A stretch of DNA of 64,000 bases, taken from Symbiodinium natans. Lineage: Eukaryota; Sar; Dinophyceae; Suessiales; Symbiodiniaceae. The notes beneath the pieces are model-generated. The model had not been told where the DNA came from. It was given only the letters and a program-made list of their open reading frames with translations, and made no database searches. The position numbers and the translations under genes were made by a program. Of this stretch, positions 9,567-17,839 are shown piece by piece (within the stretch, counting starts at the first letter, position 1; each line of letters begins with the position of its first letter). The DNA lies in the NCBI GenBank assembly GCA_905221605.1, contig CAJNDS010002311.1:416001-480000 (forward strand), given 5' to 3'.

Positions 9567-9613
9567 GCTAGGGGTTTAGGGTTTCGGGTTTAGGGTTTAG
9601 GGTTTAGGGTTTA

Positions 9614-9665
9614 GGGCTACGAGACCCAGGAGTAACCTAGGATTATAAAGGGTGCCCCTTTTTTG
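9614..9665. mobile_element. Family A element, left half
   Basis: GAGACCCAGGAGTAACCTAGG then AAAGGGTGCCCC matches the left half of the complete copy at 40,857. No right end was found nearby. Confidence 0.6.
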
Positions 9666-9909
9666 CTGAAAGGAGATTGTTAGGGAACCCCTGAACCCCC
9701 CCTAAGAAGGTTTTTGCAAGCGATCTGAAGTTATATATGCCATGCTTTAGGGCTCCGTGCTTGCAAGCATGCTGGAATCAGATGTTTAGGGTTTAGGGTT
9801 TAGGGTTTAGGGTTTAGGGTTTAGGGTTTAGGGTTTGGGGAAACTACCTAAGCTTGGAGTGCTTAGGGTTTAGGGCCCAGGGTTTAGGGTTTAGGGTTTT
9901 GGGGGGGGG

Positions 9910-10030
9910 TAGAGAACTACGTACACTTGTAATACTGTATATCAGAGACACTCCCCAAGACCGGTTCAAAGTTCCCGAGATGAATCACGACAGCCATGTA
10001 CGGGCGCATACTTATACAGTCGTTGAGGCG
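9910..10030 (+). CDS. Exon candidate, unknown protein
   Basis: The frame reads RELRTLVILYIRDTPQDRFK then VPEMNHDSHVRAHTYTVVEA, about 40 codons without repeat-derived residues. Flanked by TTTAGGG arrays on both sides. Confidence 0.6.
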
Positions 10031-10087
10031 GGTTTAGGGTTTAGGGTTTAGGGTTTAGGGTTTAGGGTTTAGGGTTTAGGGTTTAGG

Positions 10088-10135
10088 GGCCCCGGTCCAC
10101 TTCCTCAGCCAGAGCCCGTATCTCGACGACCCCGT
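10088..10135 (-). CDS. Exon candidate, unknown protein
   Basis: The reverse frame reads MYGVVEIRALAEEVDRGP downstream of GTTGAAG. Short and without a decisive donor. Confidence 0.4.
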
Positions 10136-10189
10136 ACATCCCCACTTCAACTAGCTAAATGGGAGGTTTACGGAAATACAGGACCCTAA

Positions 10190-10480
10190 TATAGACCCCC
10201 CAATAATGTTGACTTCACATTAGTGATTCCCGCCGCAATTGTAAAATCCCGCTGCCGGAACACAATATTGTAACCCGCCACAATTGTAAAATCCGACCCG
10301 GGAAATCCGGTTTTTACGGGCGTGGTGCTACTACCTAATACTAAAACTAATAGTACGTCCTACCAGGATTTAGGCGAATACAATTGAGGAGGCCCTGGCC
10401 GGAGAGATTGATCAATCAAGGGGGGGGGGGGGGTTTATTAATGCGAAGTCAACATTAGTAGGATTCCCTTACAAGAACGA
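10190..10480. mobile_element. Long inverted-repeat element (about 280 bp)
   Basis: The left end has TAATGTTGACTTCACATTAG and the right end has the inverse, TTAATGCGAAGTCAACATTA. Inside, CCGCAATTGTAAAATCC and CCACAATTGTAAAATCC form a direct repeat. A G14 run precedes the right end. No ORF seen; MITE-like. Confidence 0.65.
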
Positions 10481-10611
10481 CCCGCAACAAGGTACCCCTA
10501 AACCCTAAACCCTAAACCCTGAACCCTAAACCCTAAACCCTAAACCCTCAACCCTAAACCCCCCGCCCACACCCCCTACGGAAACTCCCAAATGCAGCCA
10601 GCCGACGTGTG

Positions 10612-10696
10612 AAGGTTGCGGCAGATGCTCGCCTCGCAGCCGGTGCATTGTGCCAGAAGCTGCGCACACTCGGCCTGTGGCCGGGTCTACAAGCAG
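10612..10696 (+). CDS. Exon candidate, unknown protein
   Basis: The frame reads VAADARLAAGALCQKLRTLG then LWPGLQAG, strongly amphipathic. It is bounded by CCCTAAA repeats upstream and TTTAGGG downstream. A second forward frame is open but less protein-like. Confidence 0.6.
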
Positions 10697-10925
10697 GGTT
10701 TAGGGTTTAGGGTTTAGGGTTTAGGGTTAGGGAAACTTCAGGACTCTTGGGAATCAACTAGGATGGAGGGTTAAAATCGTGCCCGTCTGTGTGCCACCTA
10801 GTTACCCTCAGCCCCTAAAGGGTTTCTAGTAGGGTTAAGGGTTTAGGGCAGGGTTTCGGGTTTAGGTGTTAAGGTTTAGGGTTAAGCAAATCTACAGTCC
10901 AAAACACGAAACCCCTGAGCTTGCA

Positions 10926-11123
10926 ACACAAACCAGACCGATCTGTCCACCAGGAACCCATCATGTCGTGTGCCACCGGTCACATGGGAGACTGCTGGCA
11001 ACACTAAGCCCTAAACCCTAAACCCTAAACCCTAAACCGAAGTCGGCTACCATGCCCTTCCGCGACTACCCCACAATATAAGCCCCGTCGAAATGCTGCA
11101 CCTCTGCGTCGGGTTCCCCTAAA
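10926..11123 (+). CDS. Two exon-like segments around a CCCTAAA block
   Basis: 10,926-10,998 reads HKPDRSVHQEPIMSCATGHM then GDCWQH. 11,040-11,123 reads EVGYHALPRLPHNISPVEML then HLCVGFP, and its stop TAA is the first part of the following CCCTAAA array. I cannot show that both belong to one gene. Confidence 0.5.
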
Positions 11124-11224
11124 CCCTAAACCCTAAACCCTAAACCCTGAACAGGGAACTTCGGGGTTTCGGGCTGAGGGAACCCTGAAACCCTAAGTCT
11201 AAGGCTTGTAAGTTTAGCTTCATG

Positions 11225-11335
11225 ATCCCTAAGTATGGGCCCTTACATGGGCACCGTTATGTACCCCTTATACACTCTATAAATCCTTTAAAGGAGGTAA
11301 GGACCATATTGAGGGCCCATATAACTACGGAGTTT
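11225..11335. mobile_element. Dispersed element (family I)
   Basis: TATGGGCCCTTACATGGGC and AGGAGGTAAGGACCATATTG then GGGCCCATA. The second half recurs nearly unchanged at 54,400-54,440. The ends are inverted around GGGCCC. Confidence 0.5.
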
Positions 11336-11380
11336 CTCAAGCAACTTGATTTCAGGGGCTTCGAGCTGAGGGGGTGACTT

Positions 11381-11457
11381 TAAACCCTAAACCCTAAACC
11401 CTAAACCCTAAACCCTAAACCCTAAACCCTAAACCCTAAACCCTAAACCCTAAACTC
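11381..11457. repeat. CCCTAAA array
   Basis: Eleven near-perfect units. Confidence 0.95.
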
Positions 11458-11461
11458 TAAC

Positions 11462-11524
11462 CATCCCCTCGAAGAAACACGTGGCCTCCAGCGGGACAAG
11501 TCGCTTGGCCGCCTCGATAACAGC
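11462..11524 (-). CDS. Phase-0 exon, unknown protein
   Basis: One of the clearest exons: acceptor CGCGCAG, exactly 63 bases reading AVIEAAKRLVPLEATCFFEG M, then donor GTTAGAG. The upstream intron side is TTTAGGG repeats, and the donor runs into the complement of a CCCTAAA array. Product unknown. Confidence 0.75.
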
Positions 11525-11717
11525 CTGCGCGGGGTTTAGGGTTTAGGGTCAGAGGGTTTAGGGTTTAGGGTTAAGGGTTTAGGGTTAAGGGTTTAGGGTT
11601 TGGGGTTTAGGGTTCAAGGTTGAACGGTTTAGGGATTAGGGTTTAGGTGGAGGCAGCCAAGGTTCAAGGCGGGGCTCGTCAAGGTTGGCCACCTTCACTC
11701 TCTTCAACCCACTATAT

Positions 11718-11838
11718 ACTTGGTAGCCCAGTAGCCATATTGCAATAAGGGTACCCTTTTTTGGGGGTTGGTTACTTTATAAGGGGACCCAGAACCAAAA
11801 AAAGGGTAAAGGGTACCACTGGGCTACCAAGTATAAGG
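11718..11838. mobile_element. Inverted-repeat element, family B (best copy)
   Basis: TATACTTGGTAGCCCAGT and ACTGGGCTACCAAGTATA form a perfect 18-bp inverted repeat. The forward segment before it (11,672-11,722) reads AGLVKVGHLHSLQPTIYL and ends TACTTG, so GTAGCC inside the left arm could serve as the donor, and CCAAG inside the right arm as acceptor. Confidence 0.8.
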
Positions 11839-11839
11839 T

Positions 11840-11936
11840 TCAATAGGGAATACCGGGGCCTTAAAGTACTTCCTGTATAAGGACTTTGGGGCCCAAGTAT
11901 ATTATGATAAGGTACATGGACCCTTAGGGTAAGGGG
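11840..11936. mobile_element. Inverted-repeat element, family D
   Basis: Shares GTACTTCCTGTATAAGGACT and TTTGGGGCCCAAGTATA, and the right end GGTACATGGACCCTTAG, with 2,877 and 52,981. It directly follows the family B copy. Confidence 0.65.
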
Positions 11937-11944
11937 CCATACGG

Positions 11945-12058
11945 AATCTTTGGGGTTTCCGATTATGGGGGGGTACCCTTTTTGGGGGGTCCCTTTAAGG
12001 GGACTCTATTCTATTTGGGGTATAGAAGGGGTACCCCTATTTTCGGGAAACGTCCATT
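11945..12058. mobile_element. Inverted-repeat element, family C
   Basis: GGTACCC near both ends; core GGTCCCTTTAAGGGGACTCT and ATTTGGGGTATAGAAGGGGT. Related copies at 13,382, 40,684 (reverse), 45,504 and 45,800. The three elements at 11.7-12.06 kb lie in tandem. Confidence 0.65.
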
Positions 12059-12169
12059 TGAAACCTTCTTGGGGCTCGTATTGACCCTACTTCTTGGGTC
12101 TATTTTAGGGGCCCCTTATTATCGCAAAACCCCAAGCCCTGAACCCTAAACCCTAAACCCCAAATATTT

Positions 12170-12243
12170 CAAAGAGCCTCAGTGGCGCGCTGCGGGTCCG
12201 ATGCGCACTTGTCGCAGAGGGTGTTGCCAGACCTTCGATGCTT
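12170..12243 (-). CDS. Terminal exon candidate with CXXC
   Basis: The reverse frame reads KHRRSGNTLCDKCASDPQRA then TEAL and TGA. The CDKC motif could bind metal. A second reverse frame is also open. Confidence 0.55.
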
Positions 12244-12308
12244 TAGGGCTTCGGGTTTAGGGTTTAGGGCTGGCTGCGTTTCCTAAACGTCCGAAACGAT
12301 GTTGCCAA

Positions 12309-12413
12309 GACCCAAGAGTAATAGAGTAACCTAGGAATAGAAGGGGTGGTTTAAAGGGGTTTACAACGGAACCCAAATCCTAAAAAAGGGAACAAGGTAC
12401 TCCGGGTCCTACC
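12309..12413. mobile_element. Inverted-repeat element, family A
   Basis: AGACCCAAGAGTAATAGAG to GGTACTCCGGGTCCTACC. It lies between forward segments reading GWLRFLNVRNDVAK (12,270-12,308) and CFAEFDLVAQAATNPAP (12,430-12,480). Confidence 0.65.
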
Positions 12414-12487
12414 AGTACCGCACCCGTGTTTCGCCGAGTTCGACCTCGTGGCCCAAGCTGCAACCAACCCCGCCCCCCACCCCCCAA

Positions 12488-12532
12488 AGTGAAGAGGCGC
12501 AGGCTTGTCCACCAGGGCCTGGCAACCTGTGT
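12488..12532 (-). CDS. Short exon candidate
   Basis: The reverse frame reads CQALVDKPAPLHFGG after TCTCACACAGG. The forward strand has no equally good reading. Confidence 0.4.
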
Positions 12533-12715
12533 GAGACTTGGGTTCGGGATTTAGTGGTTCGGGGTTTAGGGCTTAGGGCTTAGGGTTTCGGGTTTCGGGG
12601 TTTATGGGAGTATGTGTGTGGTTGGTTGGTTGGTGGGTTGGGGTGGGGTGGGGGGGGGGGTCATTGTGGCTCTTGATTGTTTCGAGGGCTCCGAACTTTT
12701 AGGCAGCCCATATAT

Positions 12716-12825
12716 GGGTGGTTGTCAAAGTTATGATCCCTTTTGGGGTACCCTAAATACTAAGTGGTGCTGCATTATAATACTGTAGGGAGCCCAAAAA
12801 GGGACCATCATTTTGACAACCACCC
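12716..12825. mobile_element. Inverted-repeat element, family J
   Basis: GGGTGGTTGTCAAA and TTTTGACAACCACCC, followed inwards by ATCCCTTTTGGG / CCCAAAAAGGGA, form a long imperfect stem. The transcript would fold into a hairpin. Only copy seen in this window. Confidence 0.75.
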
Positions 12826-12840
12826 AGATAATTCGGCACA

Positions 12841-12925
12841 GCCCCCCCGAAGTGGGTGTATGTCTGGGCGATGTCGGGCTGCTGAAAGTTAAGTCCAACA
12901 AGGTTGAAGATCGATCTTGGGCCGA
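12841..12925 (+). CDS. Exon with consensus donor
   Basis: Acceptor CGGCACAG, then PPEVGVCLGDVGLLKVKSNK and VEDRSWA, ending GCCGA before the consensus donor GTAAGTAC. It begins just after the family J element. Product unknown. Confidence 0.7.
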
Positions 12926-12995
12926 GTAAGTACTCGAAACTGGCTTTCAGCGGTTCGGTGCTTTAGGGTTTCTGGGTTTTAGGGCTGTTTCACCC

Positions 12996-13044
12996 GAACC
13001 CTTCCTCCAGCCGCTTGGGGTCGTTTGGGATCACATACCCTTTG
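12996..13044 (-). CDS. Terminal exon candidate
   Basis: The reverse frame reads GYVIPNDPKRLEEGFG and then TGA, downstream of GAGCCAAAG. Confidence 0.5.
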
Positions 13045-13082
13045 GCTCAAAAATGGTTGCTGGTGTCCCAGACCCCAGACAG

Positions 13083-13172
13083 GGCTTGCTTAGGGCTTAG
13101 GGCTTAGGGCTCAGGGCTCAGGGCTCAGGGCTCAGGGCTCAGGGCTCAGGGCTCAGGGCTTAGGGATTGCTT
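13083..13172. repeat. AGGGCTC/AGGGCTT heptamer array
   Basis: About twelve tandem heptamers of AGGGCTC and AGGGCTT. The 7-bp period of the telomeric repeat is kept but the sequence has shifted. Confidence 0.9.
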
Positions 13173-13292
13173 AAGGCTTAGGGTAGAGGGCTTGGGGCTT
13201 AGGGCGTAAGGCTTAGGTCTTATAGGTCTTCGGGCTTTGGGGCTTAGGTCTCAGGGCTTAAGGGGTTTCAAGGTGCAAGGCGTAATCTGGGC

Positions 13293-13381
13293 CTGGACTC
13301 AAGCATCGCGATCTCGTGCGGACGAACTTCGCGAGACCTCTGCACTCCCTAGACAACCACATGAACTCCAAGATTGGCGGT
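13293..13381 (+). CDS. Exon candidate before a family C element
   Basis: The frame reads GLKHRDLVRTNFARPLHSLD then NHMNSKIGG and stops at CATATGGGG, the family C end (to about 13,490). Strong coding character. A donor GTCATA overlaps the element end. Product unknown. Confidence 0.65.
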
Positions 13382-13490
13382 CATATGGGGCTTTTCGGAA
13401 ACAGGGGTACCCCTTTTTGGGGGTCCCTTTAAGGGGATGCTACTCTATTGGGGTATGAAAGGGGTACCAACTTTTTGGGAAATACCCCTC
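13382..13490. mobile_element. Inverted-repeat element, family C
   Basis: CATATGGGGCTTTTCGG, then GGTCCCTTTAAGGGGATGCT and GGGGTATGAAAGGGGTACC, as in the copies at 11,945 and 45,504. Confidence 0.65.
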
Positions 13491-13560
13491 TACCCTATGC
13501 TACTATAATCCCTAATTAAGGTATACGAAATGCCCTTTTGTGATTCTCTTGGTCCCCAAG

Positions 13561-13788
13561 GTATGACCTGGAAGAGGTGACTTGCAAGCTGGATCGAGTG
13601 CTTGGCCCCCCGCGCACCGACACTCTTCAACGCCAAAAGCGTCCCTACTTTGGCGTAGACCCTGCAAAAAACAGTATATACTTTCTGTAGAAGTAGCTAT
13701 AATCGCAACCCAAAGTAGCCTAGCATTCGAAGGCATTCTCCCCCGAAAGGACACCATCAATCCTAAACGCTCAACCGGAAAACCCTAA
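13561..13788 (+). CDS. Two exon segments around a 74-bp inverted-repeat element
   Basis: 13,561-13,644 reads YDLEEVTCKLDRVLGPPRTD then TLQRQKR. 13,719-13,788 reads LAFEGILPRKDTINPKRSTG KP and ends TAA inside a telomere-like CCCTAAA. Exact removal of 13,645-13,718 joins them in frame (R-P-L-A-F). Canonical GT-AG removal would change the downstream frame. Probably the same gene as 13,293-13,381. Confidence 0.65.
13645..13718. mobile_element. Inverted-repeat element, family O
   Basis: CTACTTTGG at one end and CCAAAGTAG at the other. A partial copy with CTACTTTGGAGTAGACCCTG is at 16,889-16,925. It interrupts a reading frame with exact in-frame restoration on removal. Confidence 0.65.
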
Positions 13789-13908
13789 ACCATCCAAAAA
13801 GGCCCCTGCCGCCGCCAGCCGCCATCTTGGCTTTGCGCAGCGGCCTGGATCGAATACTTACATGCATCCCAGCCCCCACCTCCTAAACCCTTAACCCTAA
13901 GTTAAGCC

Positions 13909-14022
13909 CAGACTCCTGGGAGGATCCAAAAAGTAGATCCACTTAAGGGTTCCCAAAAATGACCCAAAAGCAGTCTAGGGTACTATTTCGGGTCTACGCT
14001 TTGGATCCTCCCAGGGGTCTGG
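13909..14022. mobile_element. Inverted-repeat element, family M
   Basis: CAGACTCCTGGGAGGATCCA and TTTGGATCCTCCCAGGGGTC are imperfect inverted copies, followed inwards by AAAGTAGATCC / GGTCTAC. Hairpin-forming, no ORF. Confidence 0.75.
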
Positions 14023-14023
14023 G

Positions 14024-14288
14024 AGCCTCACCGAATGCTAGATCCGAAATCTGAAAGCCCTCATGTGAATTCAATGTTAGGCTTGGTAGCCCAGTCTTAT
14101 GATAAGGCCCCCCTTTTTGGGTTGGATACTTTATAAGGGAAACCAGAACCCAAAAAAGGGTGAAGGGTGCCACTGGGCTCCAAGTAGGAGGGACCCCTCA
14201 TCCTGATGATCGACATGAAGACCCCTGAGGGCTCAGGGTTTAGGTTTTAACCCCTGGATGCTTCTGCGGCCTTCAACGTGACATGAGG
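14024..14288 (+). CDS. Exons joined across a family B element
   Basis: 14,024-14,085 reads EPHRMLDPKSESPHVNSMLG L. Removing 14,086-14,187 with the canonical GTAGCC donor and AAGTAG acceptor continues in frame into EGPLILMIDMKTPEG (14,188-14,232). A further forward piece ends at 14,288 before a consensus GTAAGT. PLILMIDMKT loosely recalls the strand around a catalytic site in some phosphodiesterases, but that is only a guess. Confidence 0.7.
14086..14187 (+). mobile_element. Family B element acting as a GT-AG intron
   Basis: 102 bp from GTAGCCCAGT to CTCCAAGTAG. The inverted arms supply both splice sites: CTTG|GTAGCC on the left and CCAAGTAG on the right. Flanking frames agree in phase. Confidence 0.7.
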
Positions 14289-14566
14289 GTAAGTTGATTC
14301 GGTTTGAAGGTTCCGCTCATAAGTGCGCATCACCCCCCAGGGTTTAGGGTTTAGGGTTTAGGGGTTTAGGGGTTTCCACCCTCGAAGGCTCCGAAAGAAC
14401 GAGCCGGAAGAACAAACTCCTGTGCCCACCCGGAGGCAGGGCGAGCTATGTTACCCTCACCCTAAACCCTAAACCCTAAACCCTAAACCCAAAACCCTAA
14501 ACCCAAAACCCTAAACCCTAAACCCTAAACCCTAAACCCTAAACCTCTGGGGCCCCCTACGCAGTG

Positions 14567-14636
14567 CTGGAAGAGCCACCTCATCAGTCCAAAGTTCGTG
14601 CTTCGGGCTCTCCAACAGCCAGGTTCCGGTTCTTAG
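14567..14636 (+). CDS. Terminal exon candidate
   Basis: After the acceptor CCCTACGCAG the frame reads CWKSHLISPKFVLRALQQPG SGS and ends TAG. CCCTAAA arrays lie on both sides. Confidence 0.55.
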
Positions 14637-14639
14637 TAG

Positions 14640-14824
14640 GGACCCTAAACCCTAAACCCTAAACCCTAAAACCCTAAAACCCCTAGAACCCTACAACCCG
14701 AAAACCCTAAAACCCTAAAACCCTGAAACCCTAAAACCCTACACCTTAAACTTAAACCCTAAACCCTTAACCCCTATACACCCTAGACCCAAAAACCCCT
14801 AAACCGTACACCCTAAAACCCTGA
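14640..14824. repeat. CCCTAAA and CCCTAAAA arrays at the LINE 5' end
   Basis: Telomeric repeats with many octamer CCCTAAAA units, ending 14,824 at the first base of the open LINE frame. Confidence 0.9.
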
Positions 14825-16657
14825 TTTAGAGAACGAAAATCCAGGCTAAAAAAGGATGGTCGGCCGGTACCTTGGGATAAACAGCACGAGGCGTTTGCAG
14901 ACCACCTCGCCAATGTACAATGGGGTCCCACCACGGTCACGGCAGAGGAAAGAGACCTATTACGGGAGTCGCCCTCTTTATACGCGCCCTCGGCTACACC
15001 GCCCCCACCCTTCACCCTGATAGAACTTTCCGACGTTATCAAGCAATTACGAAAGGCTAAAGCGCCTGGTCCAGATAACATCCACAATGAGCTGGTGCTA
15101 CTTCTGGACTACATCGGGGAACAACAGTTATTGGAAATGTTCAACGAATGTTTCAGTAGCGCAACAGTTCCCCAAGAGTGGAAAGAGGCTCTTATCGTTA
15201 GTATTTATAAAGGCAAAGGTTCGAATTCTGACCCTGCTAATTATAGGCCAATTTCCTTGCTAAATACATTCTATAAGATCTACGCGGCATTACTTCAAAA
15301 AAGATTGGCTAAAGCGCACGATCATCAGCTTCGGAGCACGCAATTTGGTTTTAGGGCTAATAGATCCACGCAACAACCACTGTTCGTCCTACGCAGATTG
15401 CAAGACCTAGCGCTGAAAACAGGCTCTCCCTTTCAGCTGCTATTCCTAGATTGGAGAATGGCGTTCGACAAAGTTGATCATGATTCTATGATCATAGCAC
15501 TGGAGCGCCTTGGAGTACACCGCCAATATGTCGACATTATTAGAGATCTTTACACCGACCAGACATTCTATACGCGAGGACCCTTCGGGGACACCGCCAA
15601 GGCTACACCGCACACCGGTATTCGGCAAGGATGCCCCCTAAGCCCGTATTTATTTATCATGGTTATGACAGTGCTTTTCTCTGATGTAGACCGCAGGCTC
15701 CGTATACATGGCACCCCCACTAACTCCTGGTCGGTAGGCAAACCAGTATACGATCTAGAATACGCTGATGACACGCTTCTCATTTCGGTTACAAAGCCAC
15801 AAATGAACGACATACTTAAAGCAATTGAGGTAGAAGCCACCCTATACGGGATGCTTCTGAACAAAGAAAAAACAGTCTCGCTGGAGTACAACGCCGACGC
15901 CCCCCAGGTCCTATACTTTGCCGATGGCTCCCCGGTTCCCATAACCACTGACACTAAATATTTAGGCTCTCAGGTTACATGGGACAAGGCCACTAAGCAT
16001 GCCATAGAAGCTCGTAAAGCCAAGGCGCACATTTCCTACATCAAACTCCAACATTTCTGGAGGTCACGCATCAATTCTAGAACTAAAACTAGAATCTTCC
16101 ATGCCATAGTCTTGCCTACATTACTGTACGGATTGGATACGCTTACTCTGGAAATTAAGCACCTAAAGACCATAGATGCATGGTACCACAAATATCTTCG
16201 GAGAGCACTAGGAGTCAAGGACTCATATTATTCTCACATCTCGAATCGAAGGGTATGGACGCTAGCGGGCCGCCCCACGCTACCATCCCAAATTTTGACC
16301 TCTGCCCAGTTAAAGCAATTGGCAAACAGCTTGGCTACACCGCCCAACAATCCGGTGCACCATGTAGTATACTCTCCGGGTTGTAAAGATAGGATCAAAT
16401 TCACGAAGTCTTCACACAGAGGACATCCCCAAAGATATTGGCTGGAACTCAATACCGAGTATGCATTACCGGTGCTTAAAGAATACATAAGGCTAAACCG
16501 CATAAACACGGAGGAGCAAAGGCAAGACTTCTTAGGCCTCAAACACCTCCTTAATAGGGACCCCCTCTTCCTGTCTTTCCTGGAATCTGCGCCGACGCGC
16601 TGCCCCCACTTGTTCAAAAGACACGCCAAAGCTCTTGCATGCGCATGGCTGCCATAA
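14825..16657 (+). CDS. LINE-type reverse transcriptase, 5'-truncated
   Basis: Non-LTR retrotransposon reverse transcriptase; it would copy its RNA at a nicked or free DNA end. The frame is open from 14,825 with no ATG; an internal GTG lies at 15,095. It gives about 610 codons to TAA at 16,655. In order: KAPGPDN (about 15,059), YRPISLLNTFYKIYAALLQK, QFGFRANRST, catalytic FLDWRMAFD (15,443-15,469), GIRQGCPLSPYLF (about 15,617-15,658), catalytic YADD (15,771-15,782), KYLGSQVTWD, then a thumb-like region with RRALGVKDSYYSH. No apurinic endonuclease or RNase H domain is visible, so the 5' part is lost. The frame is uninterrupted, which suggests a recent insertion. It resembles dinoflagellate LINE proteins as I recall them; this was not tested. 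Confidence 0.95.
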   Translation, partial: FRERKSRLKKDGRPVPWDKQHEAFADHLANVQWGPTTVTAEERDLLRESPSLYAPSATPPPPFTLIELSDVIKQLRKAKAPGPDNIHNELVLLLDYIGEQQLLEMFNECFSSATVPQEWKEALIVSIYKGKGSNSDPANYRPISLLNTFYKIYAALLQKRLAKAHDHQLRSTQFGFRANRSTQQPLFVLRRLQDLALKTGSPFQLLFLDWRMAFDKVDHDSMIIALERLGVHRQYVDIIRDLYTDQTFYTRGPFGDTAKATPHTGIRQGCPLSPYLFIMVMTVLFSDVDRRLRIHGTPTNSWSVGKPVYDLEYADDTLLISVTKPQMNDILKAIEVEATLYGMLLNKEKTVSLEYNADAPQVLYFADGSPVPITTDTKYLGSQVTWDKATKHAIEARKAKAHISYIKLQHFWRSRINSRTKTRIFHAIVLPTLLYGLDTLTLEIKHLKTIDAWYHKYLRRALGVKDSYYSHISNRRVWTLAGRPTLPSQILTSAQLKQLANSLATPPNNPVHHVVYSPGCKDRIKFTKSSHRGHPQRYWLELNTEYALPVLKEYIRLNRINTEEQRQDFLGLKHLLNRDPLFLSFLESAPTRCPHLFKRHAKALACAWLP

Positions 16658-16890
16658 AAAAAAAAACCCTAAACCCTAAACCCGAAGCCCTGAACCCTAA
16701 CCCTAAACGCACAACCCTACACCCTAAAACCCTAAACCCTACACCCTACCACCCTACGCCTTAAACCCTATACACCTAAAACCCTCAACCGTGCACCTTA
16801 AACCCCAACCCCTAAAACCCTAAAACCCTAAACCCTAAAACCCTAAACCCTAAAACCCTAAACCCTTAAACCCTACACCCTAAACCCTAC
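16658..16890. repeat. A-tract followed by telomeric repeats at the LINE 3' end
   Basis: The TAA stop is followed immediately by about nine more A, then CCCTAAACCCTAAACCC and degenerate CCCTAAA/CCCTAAAA. There is no 3' UTR between stop and tail. Confidence 0.9.
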
Positions 16891-17007
16891 TTTGGAGTAG
16901 ACCCTGGAAAAAAGAAGCAGAAACTTGCATAAGAACCCAGAACCCAAAAAGGTATTAAAGCATAGTACTCCAAAACCCAGTAAACCCTAAACCCTAAACC
17001 CAAAATC

Positions 17008-17078
17008 GACCCCCGCAGCCCCTCCGAGAGATGAGCCGGCTCCAAAAAGCGCGTGCTCCTCCGGGCCACTACGGAAGG
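17008..17078 (-). CDS. Exon candidate, unknown protein
   Basis: Reverse strand after the acceptor CTTCCGTAG: GPEEHALFGAGSSLGGAAGV then DFG. Confidence 0.5.
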
Positions 17079-17207
17079 AAAGGCGGCTGATCAGGGTGTA
17101 GGGTTTGGGGCTGGGGGTTTGGGATTTGGGGCTAACGGTTTAGCATGAGGATTCAGGGTTCGGAGACAACGGTGCAAGCACGCAACCCACAAGCGCGTGG
17201 CATTCAG

Positions 17208-17745
17208 GGCTTTGGGCCTACACTGTTGCTGGTCGCTTTGGGGCACAAAGAAACACGGCTTCTCGAGGATGAGGCTACAAACCAATCACAGTGAGAACCT
17301 GTTGTGGGCAGGGTCGTGGGACCCTAAACCCTAACCCCTAAAGCCTGAACCCTACATTCCAAACTCTACCACCCTAAACCCCAAACCCTGAACCCCCAGC
17401 TGCCTAGAGAGGGCCGGCAGAAAAGGGGCTTTCGGTCAGTGGGCTTCTGATTTAGGGTTTAGGGTTTAGGGTTTAGGGTTTAGGGTTTAGGGCCCCCCCC
17501 CCCCCCCCCCCCCGGCGCTCCACGCTGCTCTTCGTGCCACCGAGCACGGGCTCGAAGACACGGAGCCTTGTAAGGGTCTAGGGTCTAGGGTCTAGGGTTT
17601 AGGGTTTAGGGTTTAGGGTTTAGGGTTTGGGGTTTGGGGTTTGGGGTTTAGGGGTTTCGGGCAGCCTTAGCCGGGGGAAGTCTGCTTCGCGGGTTTACTA
17701 CCAGACATGGGCATGGGCAAGATGCTTCTTAAATCGCACCCGTAG
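17208..17745 (+). CDS. Three-exon candidate gene with telomeric introns
   Basis: Exon 17,208-17,290: acceptor GCATTCAG, GFGPTLLLVALGHKETRLLE then DEATNQS, donor GTGAGA. Exon ending 17,569: RSTLLFVPPSTGSKTRSL, donor GTAAGG. Terminal exon 17,671-17,745: acceptor CCTTAG, PGEVCFAGLLPDMGMGKMLL KSHP, TAG. The last two join in phase 0. Introns consist largely of TTTAGGG units, and the first also contains C22 (17,493-17,514). The reverse strand is open in the first exon, but the splice sites favour the forward strand. Confidence 0.6.
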
Positions 17746-17839
17746 ACCCGACAGCCTGAAGCCTAAACTGACGCCTCAAAATCTTGGGGTAGTTGCACGG
17801 TCCCTTACTTCAGACCCTGTTAAAGGGACCATATGAAGG

